NCBI GenBank assembly: GCA_036924085.1
Contig: JAVGWX010000007.1
Location: 102,717,236 to 102,781,235 of the forward strand
DNA from: Ariolimax columbianus
Taxonomy: Eukaryota > Mollusca > Gastropoda > Stylommatophora > Arionidae
Length of the DNA: 64,000 nucleotides
Reading direction: 5' to 3'
The notes under the pieces are model-generated. The model saw nothing but the letters and a program-made list of their open reading frames with translations. It had not been told where the DNA came from and searched no databases. Shown in pieces: positions 32,946 through 44,329 of the stretch (position 1 is the first letter of the stretch; the number at the start of each line of letters is the position of its first letter). The position numbers and the translations under genes were made by a program.

Positions 32946-33330
32946 CAGACGATGCGAGTCTGACAGTATTGTAGCAGGGTAAGGCGTTTAGCTGTTTCGT
33001 TAGTCCTTATCCTATCAAAGATACCCTGGTCACTCGGACCAAAATAAGATATGTGGCAGAGTCTAGGTTTAGCTGAGTAGTTTGCTTATTTAAAGAGTTA
33101 CAACACGTGGCAGAGTATAGGTTTAGCTGAGTAGTTTGCTTATTTAAAGAGTTACAACATGCATCCACACCACGACCACACACAGTAAAACACAGTAAAC
33201 ATTATCCTGAATGTAAACATGACATTATCATTTATTAACATACATATAAACAACAAGAAACAAAGTACATCTAAACTAAATAATCATAATATATATATTG
33301 AACTAGATAGAAGGTTTTTAAGAAATAGCT
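32946..33330. other. AT-rich stretch with 54-bp duplication
   Basis: GTGGCAGAGTNTAGGTTTAG occurs at 33053 and 33107, 54 bp apart, as a two-copy duplication. From 33180 to 33320 the sequence is strongly AT-rich with no coding signal; it may be an insertion into the LINE. Confidence 0.6.
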
Positions 33331-33790
33331 TTTGATGTTCCCCCCAATCTACAAAACCCAGGCTCTTGCTGCTGCACTCCCCTTATCTGCACACTCAACA
33401 CACAATCACCAACTCGTCCTCACGATCGGATTACGTACTCAGTCGTTCTGTGCTTTCACATATAATCAGGTCACCTTCAATCAGGTCATTTGTATATTCA
33501 TATACAATTGGTTCACGTATGATCTGGCTATCTGTGCATCCATATGTAATTAGATCCCCTCACTTAAAATCGGATCACGTACTTATTTGTGATCACGTAC
33601 TCATTCAATCTGTGCATTCACATACAATCGGTTCACAAAGTGTCCGACACATACTACACACATTCAGATCTCTTACTGTTCACAGGGTGTCTAACAAACA
33701 CATATAGAGCCACTGGCCAAAACTCGAGGTGTATGCTGGTCCAGTCACCCTGCAAACTTACACACTCACAGATTACTGACAGCCTATCAG
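33331..33790. repeat. Degenerate ATTCACATACAATCGG repeats
   Basis: Divergent units of about 20-45 bp share TTCACATACAATCGGTTCAC and ATCACGTACT. They lie within the LINE interval and may be the decayed remains of an older array. Confidence 0.55.
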
Positions 33791-33794
33791 TCTC

Positions 33795-34245
33795 TCTCCT
33801 AGCCAGTCTCTCTCCTAGCCTTTCTCTCTCCTAGCCAGTCTCTCTCTCCTAGCCAGTCTGTCTCTCCTAGCCAGTCTCTCTCCTAGCCAGTCTCTCTCCT
33901 AACCAGTCTCTCTCCTAGCCTTTCTCTTTCCTAGCCTTTCTCTCTCCTAGCCAGTCTCTCTCCTAGCCAGTCTCTCTCCTAGCCTTTCTCTCTCCTAGCC
34001 AGTCTCTCTCCTAGCCAGTCTCTCTCCTAGCTTTTCTCTCTCCTAGCCAGTCTCTCTCCTAGCCAGTCTCTCTCCTAGCCTTTCTCTCTCCTAGCCAGTC
34101 TCTCTCCTAGCTTTTCTCTCTCCTAGCCAGTCTCTCTCCTAGCCAGTCTCTCTCCTAGCCAGTCTCTCTCCTAGCCAGTCTCTCTCCTAGCCAGTCTCCC
34201 TCCTAGCCAGTCTCCCTCCTAGCCAGTCTCTCTCCTAGCCTGAGT
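33795..34245 (-). repeat. 16-bp minisatellite next to LINE RT end, about 28 copies
   Basis: TCTCTCTCCTAGCCAG alternates with TCTCTCTCCTAGCCTT every 16 bp. On the reverse strand the copy nearest the RT reads in frame from the LINE as DELRLGERLARR, so the array seems to have grown from coding sequence just after the RT. Alternating CCAG and CCTT types give 32- and 48-bp higher-order units. Confidence 0.8.
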
Positions 34246-34289
34246 TCATCTGTACAGAGTATGGCACCATTGTGAGTATCTGTGGTGCA

Positions 34290-34806
34290 TCACAGAACAG
34301 CTCTCGTGGTCTCGTTCTGGATTCTCTCCAATCTATCCAGCTGTGTCTGTGATAGCGTGAGCAGCCCAAGACCGTAGTCCAGGACAGACAAAACCAGTGC
34401 TTGCATCAACAGGAAGAGAGTCCATTGTTGCATGTCTGTGGCCGCTATGACTTTGATTGCATTAACACCCCTCTTCTCTTTCAGAATCACATTGTCAACG
34501 TTTATTGAAATAGAGACTTCTGTCGAATGTGAGACCCAGGTGTTTCATGTCATGTCCTCTCTCAATGATGGTGTCCATACAGGTGGGCCCTGGTAGTGTA
34601 TCTGAGGCCAACCTATTGTTTAGGGAGAACCAGACAATCTTGGCCTCAGATGGATTGATTTCGGTACTGTAGTTGGTGCACTTTTCATATAGTTTCCACA
34701 GCTTGCTCCGCAAGCCCGCGAGAATTTCAGTCATGTCTTTGTCCTGATTGTATAGTAGGATGTCGTCCACATATGTAAGGATCCTACCCGACTCAGTCAC
34801 CTCCAT
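34290..34806 (-). pseudogene. LINE reverse transcriptase, motif C and downstream, frameshifted
   Basis: The first frame (34806-34495, 103 codons) starts MEVTESGRILTYVDDILLYN; YVDD is the RT catalytic motif C. EINPSEAKIVWFS follows, typical of RT motif D. The second frame (34490-34290) begins MILKEKRGVNAIKV and contains LVLSVLDYGLGLL and LDRLERIQNETTRAVL, the usual region after the RT thumb. The frames differ by one base near 34496 (AATAAACGTTGA), so this copy is inactive. Residues upstream of YVDD are the unit of the adjoining array. Confidence 0.88.
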
Positions 34807-36238
34807 CTATAAGGATAATACCCGACTCAGTCACCTCCATCTGTGAGGATCCTACCAGTCACCTCCATCTGTGAGGATCCTACCAGTCACCTCCATCTGT
34901 AAGGATCCTACCCGACTCAGTCACCTCCATCTGTGAGGATCCTACCAGTCACCTCCATCTATAAGGATAATACCCGACTCAGTCACCTCCATCTGTGAGG
35001 ATCCTACCAGTCACCTCCATCTGTGAGGATCCTACCAGTCACCTCCATCTGTAAGGATCCTACCCGACTCAGTCACCTCCATCTGTGAGGATCCTACCAG
35101 TCACCTCCATCTGTGAGGATCCTACCAGTCACCTCCATCTGTGAGGATCCTACCAGTCACCTCCATCTGTAAGGATCCTACCCGACTCAGTCACCTCCAT
35201 CTGTGAGGATCCTACCAGTCACCTCCATCTGTGAGGATCCTACCAGTCACCTCCATCTGTGAGGATCCTACCAGTCACCTTCATCTGTAAGGATCCTACC
35301 CGACTCAGTCACCTCCATCTGTGAGGATCCTACCAGTCACCTCCATCTGTAAGGATCCTACCCGACTCAGTCACCTCCATCTGTGAGGATCCTACCAGTC
35401 ACCTCCATCTGTGAGGATCCTACCAGACTCAGTCACCTCCATCTGTAAGGATCCTACCAGACTCAGTCACCTCCATCTGTAAGGATCCTACCAGACCCAG
35501 TCACCTCCATCTGTAAGGATCCTACCAGTCACCTCCATCTGTGAGGATCCTAAGAGGCCCAGTCAGCTACATCTGTGAGGACCCTACCCGACTCAGTCAC
35601 CTCCATCTGTGAGGACCCTACCAGTCACCTCCATCTGTGAGGATCCTACCAGTCACCTCCATCTGTGAGGATCCTACCAGTCACCTCCATCTGTAAGGAT
35701 CCTACCAGTCACCTCCATCTGTGAGGATCCTAAGAGGCCCAGTCAGCTACATCTGTGAGGACCCTACCAGTCACCTCCATCTGTGAGGACCCTACCAGTC
35801 ACCCCCATCTGTGAGGATCCTACCCGTCACCTCCATCTGTGAGGATCCTACCAGTCACCTCCATCTGTGAGGACCCTACCAGTCAACTCCATCTGTGAGG
35901 ATCCTACCAGGCCCAGTCACCTCCATCTGTGAGGATCCTACCAGTCACCTCCATTTGTGAGGATCATACCAGTCACCTCCATCTGTGAGGATCCTACCAG
36001 GCCCAGTCACCTCCATCTGTGAGGATCCTACCAGGCCCAGTCTCCTCCATCTGTGAGGATCTTACCAGTCACCTCCATCTGTGAGGATCCTACCAGTCAC
36101 CTCCATCTGTGAGGACCCTACCAGTCACCTCCATCTGTGAGGATCCTACCAGACTCAGTCACCTCCATCTGTGAGGACCCTACCAGTCACCTCCATTTGT
36201 GAGGATCTTACCAGTCACCTCCATCTATGCAATTTTGC
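34787..36238 (-). repeat. 28/34-bp minisatellite made of RT coding sequence, about 50 copies
   Basis: GTCACCTCCATCTGTGAGGA recurs every 28 or 34 bp. The long form has CCCGACTCAGTCACC where the short form has CAGTCACC. Reverse-strand long units encode EVTESGRIL, exactly the residues before YVDD of the adjoining RT; the short form loses two codons' worth of bases. The array separates RT motif B (ending near 36260) from motif C (near 34770). Other variants include AAGAGGCCC and GACCCT blocks repeated near 35550 and 35735. Confidence 0.92.
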
Positions 36239-36510
36239 AAGCGTACACATTAGAAAGTACATGAGACAGAGGATAGCCTTGAGGCCGTCCCAGCCCTATG
36301 GTTCTGATCTCTGACGTCCAGGAACCGTACTTTAGAGCGACGCTTCTTGTCATAAGGACCTTTGCAATCCAACGGACGATCCGCAGGTCAATATTGAGGT
36401 CTACTAATAGGTCGATTAGTTTGCGATAATTGACCCTGTTGTAGGCATCTTCCAGGTCGATCCTCGCGACGACAGTTTCCTCTTTTGTCTGGAAGCCCTC
36501 CTTCTAGAGG
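36236..36510 (-). pseudogene. LINE reverse transcriptase, motifs A and B
   Basis: An open reverse frame encodes GFQTKEETVVARIDLEDAYN, then VNYRKLIDLL, IVRWIAKVLMTR, ALKYGSWTSEIRT and GLGRPQGYPLSHVLSNVY, and stops at TAG right where the array begins (KIA then stop). IDLEDAYNRV is RT motif A with its catalytic Asp. RPQGYPLS is motif B with two changes from the usual LPQGSPLS. The stop probably arose by one base change. No endonuclease or N-terminal RT region is seen beyond 36510. Confidence 0.85.
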
Positions 36511-37177
36511 TATTTGCTAGAGATGTATGGGTGATTTTGTTAGTGCACTGATTAGACCATCAAGTTATCTTTATATGGCAGCTAGAGCCATCAAGTTCTC
36601 TTTCTACGGCAGCTAAGTCATCAAATTGTCTTTGCACATCTCTGGTGCGTCAAATATATCTTAACGCGGTCTCTGGCAGATGCAGTTGGCTTGTTGTTGT
36701 CGTCATACAGTTGCGAGTTTTGGAACCTGGTCTTGTACATCACTTGACCTGTTCACACATTATAACGCTTCCAACTCCCTGGTATGGTCCATGTTACAGT
36801 TATGTCAAAAGTAGGACATGAATCCGCCATCCAATTAACTTAATTTTGTACAGAAAACGAAGAAAAGGCCGTTATTTAATGCTTCAAGTTTTCAACAGAT
36901 TGTTAGTGAATGCGCAGGTGACTTGAAACACTGGACACTACACGTGTTATTATTGTTATTGTAAACAGGAAGAGGTGTGACGTCACCAGCTAGCAAACAA
37001 CATGTTTATATGGGCGGATGTCAGCGTGAAGACACACAGTCAATTGACACGGTCCACGCATGCGTAAACCATGACTCCACGCATGCGTAAACTAAGTGTT
37101 TATGTGGGCGTGTCGTACTTTTGTGCACAAGATAAACGGGAAGTGCAAATCGTCGTAGTACGTCAGAGGTGAGCAAA
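36511..37177. other. Unique spacer with a short duplicated segment
   Basis: CCATCAAGTTNTCTTT-like pieces occur twice near 36558-36605, and CCACGCATGCGTAAAC occurs near 37053 and 37078. No gene. Confidence 0.5.
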
Positions 37178-37440
37178 CTGATGGCTACATGTCTGGTCGA
37201 TGCTGGCTACATGTCTGGTCGATGCTGGCTACATGTCTGGTCGATGCTGGCTACATTTCTGGTCGATGCTGGCTACATGTCTGGTCGATGCTGGCTACAT
37301 GTCTGGTCGATGCTGGCTACATGTCTGGTCGATGCTGGCTACATGTCTGGTCGATGCTGGCTACATGTCTGGTCGATGCTGGCTACATGTCTGGGCGCTG
37401 CTGGCTACATTTCTGGTCGCTGCTGGCTAATGTCTGGACA
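37178..37440. repeat. 22-bp minisatellite, about 12 copies
   Basis: GGCTACATGTCTGGTCGATG recurs every 22 bp; the last copies diverge (GGGCGCTGC, GGTCGCTGC). Confidence 0.95.
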
Positions 37441-37578
37441 GTGCTGGTCCGGAGGATGTGTTGGTCCCGAAGACATGCACAATAGAATGTTGTGAAGGAC
37501 GGATCATGTACAACCAATATGTACAACCAATATGTACAACCAATGTATGCAAAGCGAATATAAAGATGACGTACGACA
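37441..37578. other. Spacer with four ATGTACAACCAAT units
   Basis: Near 37506-37550 ATGTACAACCAAT repeats about three to four times (13 bp). Confidence 0.75.
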
Positions 37579-37579
37579 G

Positions 37580-37660
37580 GGGTCTCAAACTCGCGGCCTG
37601 TGAAGTATTTTCCTGCGGCCCACGACTTTATTGCCGTAATATTTTCTATTATTATGGACA
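37580..37660 (+). mobile_element. Possible hAT-like transposon end
   Basis: CAGGGGTCTCAAACTCGCGG at about 37580, followed by CCTGCGGCCC, resembles the terminus of many hAT elements and their MITEs, which begin CAGGGGTC(T)C and contain GCGGCCC. No opposite end was located in the window, so the element's extent is unknown. Confidence 0.4.
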
Positions 37661-38799
37661 GCAAAGTTTGGACAAGAATCTTGGGCATTGTGTACAATAT
37701 TAATGGCAGTCTACATTTGTCCACATCACATAATAATAATAATAATAATGTTCCCCTAGGCGTCAAAGGCCCGTTGCGTCGATCGACCACTACCGTGTCC
37801 AACTGCTGAGGCTGTGTTCGTGAGTAGCGTGTCCACCGAAATCCCTACAGACTCCCTAGTTGGAGTCAAGTACTCCGCTGCCTTGGGATGAGAGACGCGA
37901 GGAGTGTGTTAGACCAATGTTTGTGTTAGGCCTTCCGTGTCTGTCCGTGTCAAAATCGCAATTTTTCCGTGTCTCGTCGCCGTGTCCTCTAGATTGTGTT
38001 TACATTTTGGTCAGCGTGACCTTTGCTGGGATTAAAATACCAGGTTGGGAGAGGTATCCTGTAACCCCATGTAGAGGGAGGGATGGGCAGGAAGGTCCTT
38101 GATTAGTGATAACCTGGACCGAACTCTGATGTGCAGCCAAGCGGAACGCCTAACTCCATCACGGATTGGTCTCTTACGATTCAATGCAAACATGAAATGC
38201 AGCGAAATGGAGCATAACAAACCGGATAACCAATCGAAAGCACATCAATTCCACAGAACAAAGTCCCTGGCACCACCTGGTGAAAGAGTTGGGAGTTTTA
38301 ATCTGAACAGGAACCACCAAACATCAGAAAACTCGACACAAACACCGGAGCGAAGTGAGAGCGCAGCCATTAAGGTGCGGCCATTTTACTTTACAACACA
38401 AGCATGGCCTAACTATAGAGAAGACATCAATTAGCGAAGCGCTTACTTACTGACCAAAATAGAGATTGTAAAACAAGTTTAAAGCCGCCATAGCAGAATG
38501 TATCTATGGCGTTGGATAAACATAATAGAAACGTGAAAATAATAATTAAATATCAACGCCCAAGTGATACACACGTCGGTAGGTTTTCGTCGACGACGTA
38601 GTTTCGCTCTTTTATTTTCTGAACACCCCAATCCACGCACGTTGTTCACAACAAGCGATAAAGTTCTCTTTTCAGGTAGTTCGGTGACAGATTCATCTCA
38701 AAGAAGTCTTCTATTCTTGCAGGAAAATCATCCGATACGGATTCTTCAGGTAACAGTCGTTCTTGCATGACTGATTGTCATAGTAAACTGTTCCAAGTG
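37661..38799. other. Unique spacer, possible SINE remnant near 38100
   Basis: No array. On the reverse strand near 38110-38170, ATCAGAGTTCGGTCCAGG resembles the B box of the SINE at 27495-27655 and GGAGTTAGGCGTTCCGC a degraded A box, so an old SINE may be present. A 111-codon forward frame (38099-38434) overlaps it and has no known motif; I do not call it a gene. (TAA)n lies near 37731-37748. Confidence 0.4.
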
Positions 38800-41200
38800 G
38801 GGTCAGATAGATCAGATGTGGGGTCAGATAGATCAGATGTGGGGTCAGATAGATCAGATGTGGGGTCAGATAGATCAGATGTGGGGTCAGATAGATCAGA
38901 TGTGGGGTTAGATAGATCAGATGTGGGGTTAGATAGATCAGATGTGGGGTCAGATAGATCAGATGTGGGGTTAGATAGATCAGATGTGGGGTTAGATAGA
39001 TTAGATGTGGGGTCTGTTAGATAGATATGGGGTCAGATAGATCAAATGTGGGGTTAGATAGATCAGATGTGGGATTAGATAGATATGGGGTCTGATAGAT
39101 CAGATCTGGGGTTAGATAGATCAGATGTGGGGTTAGATAGATATGATGTGAGGTTAGATAGATCAGATGTGGGATTATATAGATCAGATGTGAGGTTAGA
39201 TAGATCAGATGTGGGATTATATAGATCAGATGTGGGGTCAGATAGATCAGATGTGGGGTCAGATAGATCAGATGTGGGGTTAGATAGATATGGGGTCTGA
39301 TAGATCAGATGTGGGGGTTAGATAGATCAGATGTGGGGTTAGATAGATCAGATGTGGGGTCAGATAGATCAGATGTGGGGTTAAATATGGGGTCAGATAG
39401 ATCAGATGTGGGGTTAGATAGATATGGGGTCAGATAGATCAGATGTGGGGTTAGATAGATATGGGGTCTGATCGATCAGATCTGGGGTTAGATAGATCAG
39501 ATGTGGGGTTAGATAGATATGGGGTCTGGTAGATCAGATGTGGGGTTAGATAGATATGGGGTCAGATAGATCAGATGTGGGGTTAGATAGATCAGATGTG
39601 GGGTTAGATAGATCAGATGTGGGGTCAGATAGATCAGATGTGGGGTTAGATAGATATGGGGTCTGATCGATCAGATCTGGGGTTAGATAGATCAGATGTG
39701 GGGTTAGATAGATATGGGGTCTGGTAGATCAGATGTGGGGTTAGATAGATATGGGGTCAGATAGATCAGATGTGGGGTTAGATAGATCAGATGTGGGGTT
39801 AGATAGATCAGATGTGGGGTCAGATAGATCAGATGTGGGGTTAGATAGATCAGATGTGGGGTTAGATAGATTAGATGTGGGGTCTGTTAGATAGATATGG
39901 GGTCAGATAGATCAAATGTGGGGTTAGATAGATCAGATGTGGGATTAGATAGATATGGGGTCTGATAGATCAGATCTGGGGTTAGATAGATCAGATGTGG
40001 GGTTAGATAGATATGATGTGAGGTTAGATAGATCAGATGTGGGATTATATAGATCAGATGTGAGGTTAGATAGATCAGATGTGGGATTATATAGATCAGA
40101 TGTGGGGTCAGATAGATCAGATGTGGGGTCAGATAGATCAGATGTGGGGTTAGATAGATATGGGGTCTGATAGATCAGATGTGGGGGTTAGATAGATCAG
40201 ATGTGGGGTTAGATAGATCAGATGTGGGGTCAGATAGATCAGATGTGGGGTCAGATAGATCAGATGTGGGGTTAGATAGATATGGGGTCTGATAGATCAG
40301 ATGTGGGGGTTAGATAGATCAGATGTGGGGTTAGATAGATCAGATGTGGGGTTAGATAGATATGGGGTCTGGTAGATCAGATGTGGGGTTAGATAGATAT
40401 GGGGTCAGATAGATCAGATGTGGGGTTAGATAGATCAGATGTGAGGTTAGATAGATCAGATGTGGGATTATATAGATCAGATGTGGGGTCAGATAGATCA
40501 GATGTGGGGTCAGATAGATCAGATGTGGGGTTAGATAGATATGGGGTCTGATAGATCAGATGTGGGGGTTAGATAGATCAGATGTGGGGTTAGATAGATC
40601 AGATGTGGGGTCAGATAGATCAGATGTGGGGTTAAATATGGGGTCAGATAGATCAGATGTGGGGTTATATAGATCATATGTGGGGTTAGATATATATGGG
40701 GTCAGATAGATCAGATGTGGGGGTTAGATAGATCAGATGTGGGGTTAGATAGATCAGATGTGGGGTTAGATAGATCAGATGTGGGGTCAGATAGATCAGA
40801 TGTGGGGTTAAATATGGGGTCAGATAGATCAGATGTGGGGTTAGATACATCAGATATGGGGGTTAGATAGATATGGGGTCAGATAGATCAGATATGGGGT
40901 CAGATAGATCAGATGTGGGGTCAGTTAGATCAGATGTGGGGTTAGATAGATATGGGGTCAGATAGATCAGATGTGGGGTTAGATAGATCAGATATGGGGG
41001 TTAGATAGATATGGGGTCAGATAGATCAGATATGGGGTCAGATAGATCAGATGTGGGGTCAGTTAGATCAGATGTGGGGTTAGATAGATATGGGGTCAGA
41101 TAGATCAGATATGGGGTCAGATAGATCAGATGTGGGAATAGATAGATCTGATGTGGGGGTTAGATAAATCTGATGTGGGGGTCAGTTAGATCAGGTCTGT
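38800..41200. repeat. 21-bp GATA-containing minisatellite with higher-order repeats
   Basis: Units of GATGTGGGGTTAGATAGATC type (21 bp) alternate with GGTCAGATAGATCA forms and shorter AGATATGGGGTCTGATAG forms. A segment including GGTCTGTTAGATAGATATGG near 39010 recurs near 39880, exactly 870 bp later for the open frame inside it (39085 and 39955). A ~195-bp block with CTGATCGATCAGATCTGG is at 39468 and 39663. The array is 2.4 kb, the longest here. Confidence 0.95.
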
Positions 41201-41609
41201 GAGGTCACCTACATCAGATTAAGGTTTGTGACACAGCTTTACTCAGTAAGACTAGCAGCTCCATTGACAACTCTTCTCAGTGGTTTGTGACAACAGGTAT
41301 TGTTGTTTTATTGGAACATGATTTCTCAATTCTGAGAATGTATGAGATTTTGTCACTTTCTGGATTACGATATCTCTCCACTGTAAACACCCGATTATCT
41401 GTCATATTAACGCATGTGTTCTCTATTTCCTCAAACTGTTGTCATTTATCAAGTTAATGCATATTATTAGCAGTGTCCTTTATTGGTGAGCAATAATAGA
41501 AGCACTGTAGCGTAGACACATGTTTTAAAACAACAACCAAAGAGAATTGGGTACGGGGCTACCAACCTCACAAGGTAAACAAATTCCTACACAAACAAAC
41601 GCTGCTAGA
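41201..41609. other. Unique AT-rich spacer
   Basis: No gene or repeat recognised. Confidence 0.5.
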
Positions 41610-41875
41610 GCTCTAATACGGTGGTGGCTCTCCGTTTAAACTGAGGGCTAATGTAGAAGAGAGAGAATACGATGGTGGCTCTCTGCTTCAACCGAGGGCT
41701 AGTGTCGAAGGAAGAAAATACGATGGTGGCTCTCTGCTTTAACTGAGGGCTAGTGTAGAAGAGAGAGAATACGATGGTGACTCTCTGCTTCAACCGAGGG
41801 CTAGTGTCGAAGGGAGAGAATACGATGGTGGTTCTCTGCTTGAACTGAGGGCTAGTGTAGAAGGGAGAGAATGTT
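41610..41875. repeat. 50/51-bp minisatellite, about 5 copies
   Basis: GAATACGATGGTGGCTCTCT recurs with AACTGAGGGCTAGTGTAGAA or CAACCGAGGGCTAGTGTCGA; the two types alternate, giving a ~102-bp dimer. Confidence 0.92.
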
Positions 41876-42254
41876 TACCGATGAAAGACATTAACACGGT
41901 TATTTCCCTTACATTATGAAGGTCAGATTTTCACATATGTAAAGACCATTTTCGCTATCGACCTGTCCTTGAACAATCTTGTTGAATTTTGCAGGTACAG
42001 AACGAATCGAACTTTCTGTACATTCTCTTGGAGATTCTTGATCTGTTTCTGCGTCCTTCCTTCTCATATCACCACACGCAGCAATTACTGATGCATGATA
42101 CATATTTTGGTTCCAAATGTTTTATGTAGCCTAGTCAAGCATTACGTGTCATGGAACCAGAAAATATGCTTATACTGACTAGAAGAGGATATCGTGTACA
42201 TGCCATCTGGCTTAGGCGATCATCTCTCTCTCCAAAATTTTAGGACAACGAGAG
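41876..42254. other. Unique spacer
   Basis: No gene. Reverse frame 41909-42103 has no motif. Confidence 0.5.
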
Positions 42255-42905
42255 AAGTAAAAAGAGGGACGTGGTTTGTCCTCACTCACAAAGGTTTGCA
42301 TCCCCAACAAAGATAAAAGAACGGGTTATCATCCCTTACAAAAAGAGACATGGTTTGCCCCCACACCAAAGAGAGACATGGTTGCCCCCACACCAAAGAG
42401 AGACATAGTTTGCCCCCACACCAAAGAGAGACATGGTTTATCATCACCCACAAAGAGAGACATGATTTATCATCACCCACAAAGAGAGACATGGTTTGTT
42501 ATCACCAACAAAGAGAGACATGGTTTGCCCCCACCCACAAAGAGAGACATGGTTTGCCCTCACCCACAAAGGGCGACATGGTTTGCCATCACTCACAAAG
42601 GTAGAAGAACTGTTTGCCATCACCAGCAAAAATAAAAGAATGGTTTATCATCACCCACAAAGATAACAGAATGGTTTATCATCACCCACAAAGATAACAA
42701 TGGATTATCATCATCCACAAAGAAAGACATGGTTTGCCATCACCCACAAAGAGGGACATGGTTTGCCATCACTCACAAAGGTAGAAGAATGGTTTGCCAT
42801 CACCAACAAAAATAAAAGAATGGTTTGCCTTCACCCACAAAGAGAGACATGGTTTGCCATCACCCACAAAGAGAGACATGGTTTGCCATCACCCACAAGA
42901 GTGGG
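42255..42905. repeat. 29-bp minisatellite, about 21 copies
   Basis: CACAAAGAGAGACATGGTTT recurs, mostly every 29 bp, with alternates GCCCCCACACC, GCCATCACCCAC and ATCATCACCCAC, and more degenerate AAAATAAAAGAATGG copies in the middle. Confidence 0.9.
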
Positions 42906-42934
42906 CCAAAAGGAGCTGCGGGTCACAATTTATC

Positions 42935-43095
42935 CCATCCACGATACAGTGTATAGTCCGCCCACACAAAGTCTCCCATTCACCATACAGTGTATGGTCC
43001 ACCCACACAAAGTTTCTCATCCACCATACAGTGTATGGTCCGCCCACACAAAGTCTCCCATCCACCATACAGTGTATGGTCCGCCCACACAAAGT
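42935..43095. repeat. 41-bp minisatellite, 4 copies
   Basis: CACCATACAGTGTATGGTCC recurs every 41 bp. Each unit contains the inverted repeat ACCATACAGTGTATGGT, which could form a small hairpin. The unit is unrelated to the LINE-derived 41-bp arrays. Confidence 0.92.
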
Positions 43096-43496
43096 CGGTC
43101 AGAGCCACAGGCAACATCGTAGTGCTCTAACAGGAGTTACCCAAACTGCGACAAAACACGGTCACGTGCTTGGACCTGGCACATGTCCCTGTTGTGATTG
43201 GTTTCTTTCTATAAATAACTCGCCGGTCTGATTCTAAAATTAGAAAACTTCTTGAGTAAAACCAACAAGAACTAGAGATGATACTATTGTCAGAGGTAGC
43301 TGAACTTCGACCTGCCAGTCACATCAACTGTACCCAGGAGCCCTGGCGGTGAACTCGCATAACCAATATTGACTGCTGTTTTTGCCTGACGTCTGCCGTG
43401 GTGCTATGGCTTGTGGATGTTGTCAACAAACAATCTGCAGGGCAAAGATGGCGGTGTTTGCTTCCGTGCTGACTGTCTAGGATCATTGAAGTGCTG
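43096..43496. other. Unique spacer
   Basis: No gene or array. Confidence 0.5.
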
Positions 43497-44102
43497 AACC
43501 CGAGCAAGTGCAAGAAGGTCTTCAAACAATAACTACTGACGCCCCGAACCGAGCAAGTGCAAGATCACCTTCAAACAGGAACTACTGACCCCCCCCCCCC
43601 CCCCCCCCCCGACCCGAGCAAGTGCAAGATCACCTTCAAACAGGAACTACTGACGCCCCGACCCGAGCAAGTGCAAGATCACCTTCAAACAGGAACTACT
43701 GACGCCCCGACCCGAGCAAGTGCAAGATCACCTTCAAACAGGAACTACTGACGCCCCGACCCGAGCAAGTGTAAGATCGCCTTCAAACAGGAACTACTGA
43801 CGCCCCGACCCGAGCAAGTGTAAGATCACCTTCAAACAGGAACTACTAACGCCCCGACCCGAGCAAGTGTAAGATCGCCTTCAAACAGGAACTACTGACG
43901 CCCCGACCCGAGCAAGTGTAAGATCACCTTCAAACAGGAACTACTAACGCCCCGACCCGAGCAAGTGTAAGATCGCCTTCAAACAGGAACTACTGACGCC
44001 CCGACCCGAGCAAGTGTAAGATCACCTTCAAACAGGAACTACTGACGCCCCGACCCGAGCAAGTGTAAGATCGCCTTCAAATAGGAACTACTGACGCCCC
44101 GA
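43497..44102. repeat. 49-bp minisatellite, about 12 copies, with C22 tract
   Basis: CCTTCAAACAGGAACTACTG recurs every 49 bp. In the second copy the short CCCC of GACGCCCCGACC is replaced by 22 consecutive C (43589-43610). From about 43740 on, units alternate between GATCACC and GATCGCC types, a 98-bp dimer. Confidence 0.94.
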
Positions 44103-44329
44103 AAACTGTGTCCTGGCTTCTATGTTGGAAGATCACCTACGCCATGGTTAAAAAAATATGATTAGCCTGCCATTTATTTTCATTTTTGGTGTCTAACGAG
44201 GGCACATTATAGAGCTGAGGAATAAAGGCCGCCTTCCCATGCGTTTGCCGCACGATGTGCATGTTAGGTATCTATGTTTACTCTTCATTCCCACTGGTCA
44301 ACGCCAATAGCTGGTATTAGTACCACAGT

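Larger units (their letters stand above)
32319..36510 (-). mobile_element. Reverse-strand LINE split by three internal arrays
   Basis: Reading the reverse strand from 36510 downward: RT palm with DLEDAYNRV (motif A) and RPQGYPLS (motif B, usually LPQGSPLS) to 36236; a 28/34-bp array (34787-36238); YVDDILLYNQ (motif C) and downstream RT to 34290; a 16-bp array (33795-34245); poorly preserved sequence (33160-33790); an RNase H-like segment near 32945-32780; a 53-bp array (32504-32775); and a last coding segment to 32319. RT before RNase H on one strand is the order in Jockey/I-type LINEs. It is 5'-truncated before motif A, with no endonuclease. An AT-rich stretch (33170-33330) may be a later insertion. 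One element is the simplest reading, since order and strand agree throughout. Confidence 0.75.

Noticed and set aside
38099..38434. 111-codon forward frame, non-repetitive, as a small gene
   Set aside because: Composition is protein-like but it overlaps a tRNA-SINE-like remnant and has no motif, splice context or neighbour that supports it.
42935..43095. Relation of this 41-bp array to the LINE-derived 41-bp arrays
   Set aside because: Same length but unrelated sequence (CACCATACAGTGTATGG against TAGCTTCACCTA).
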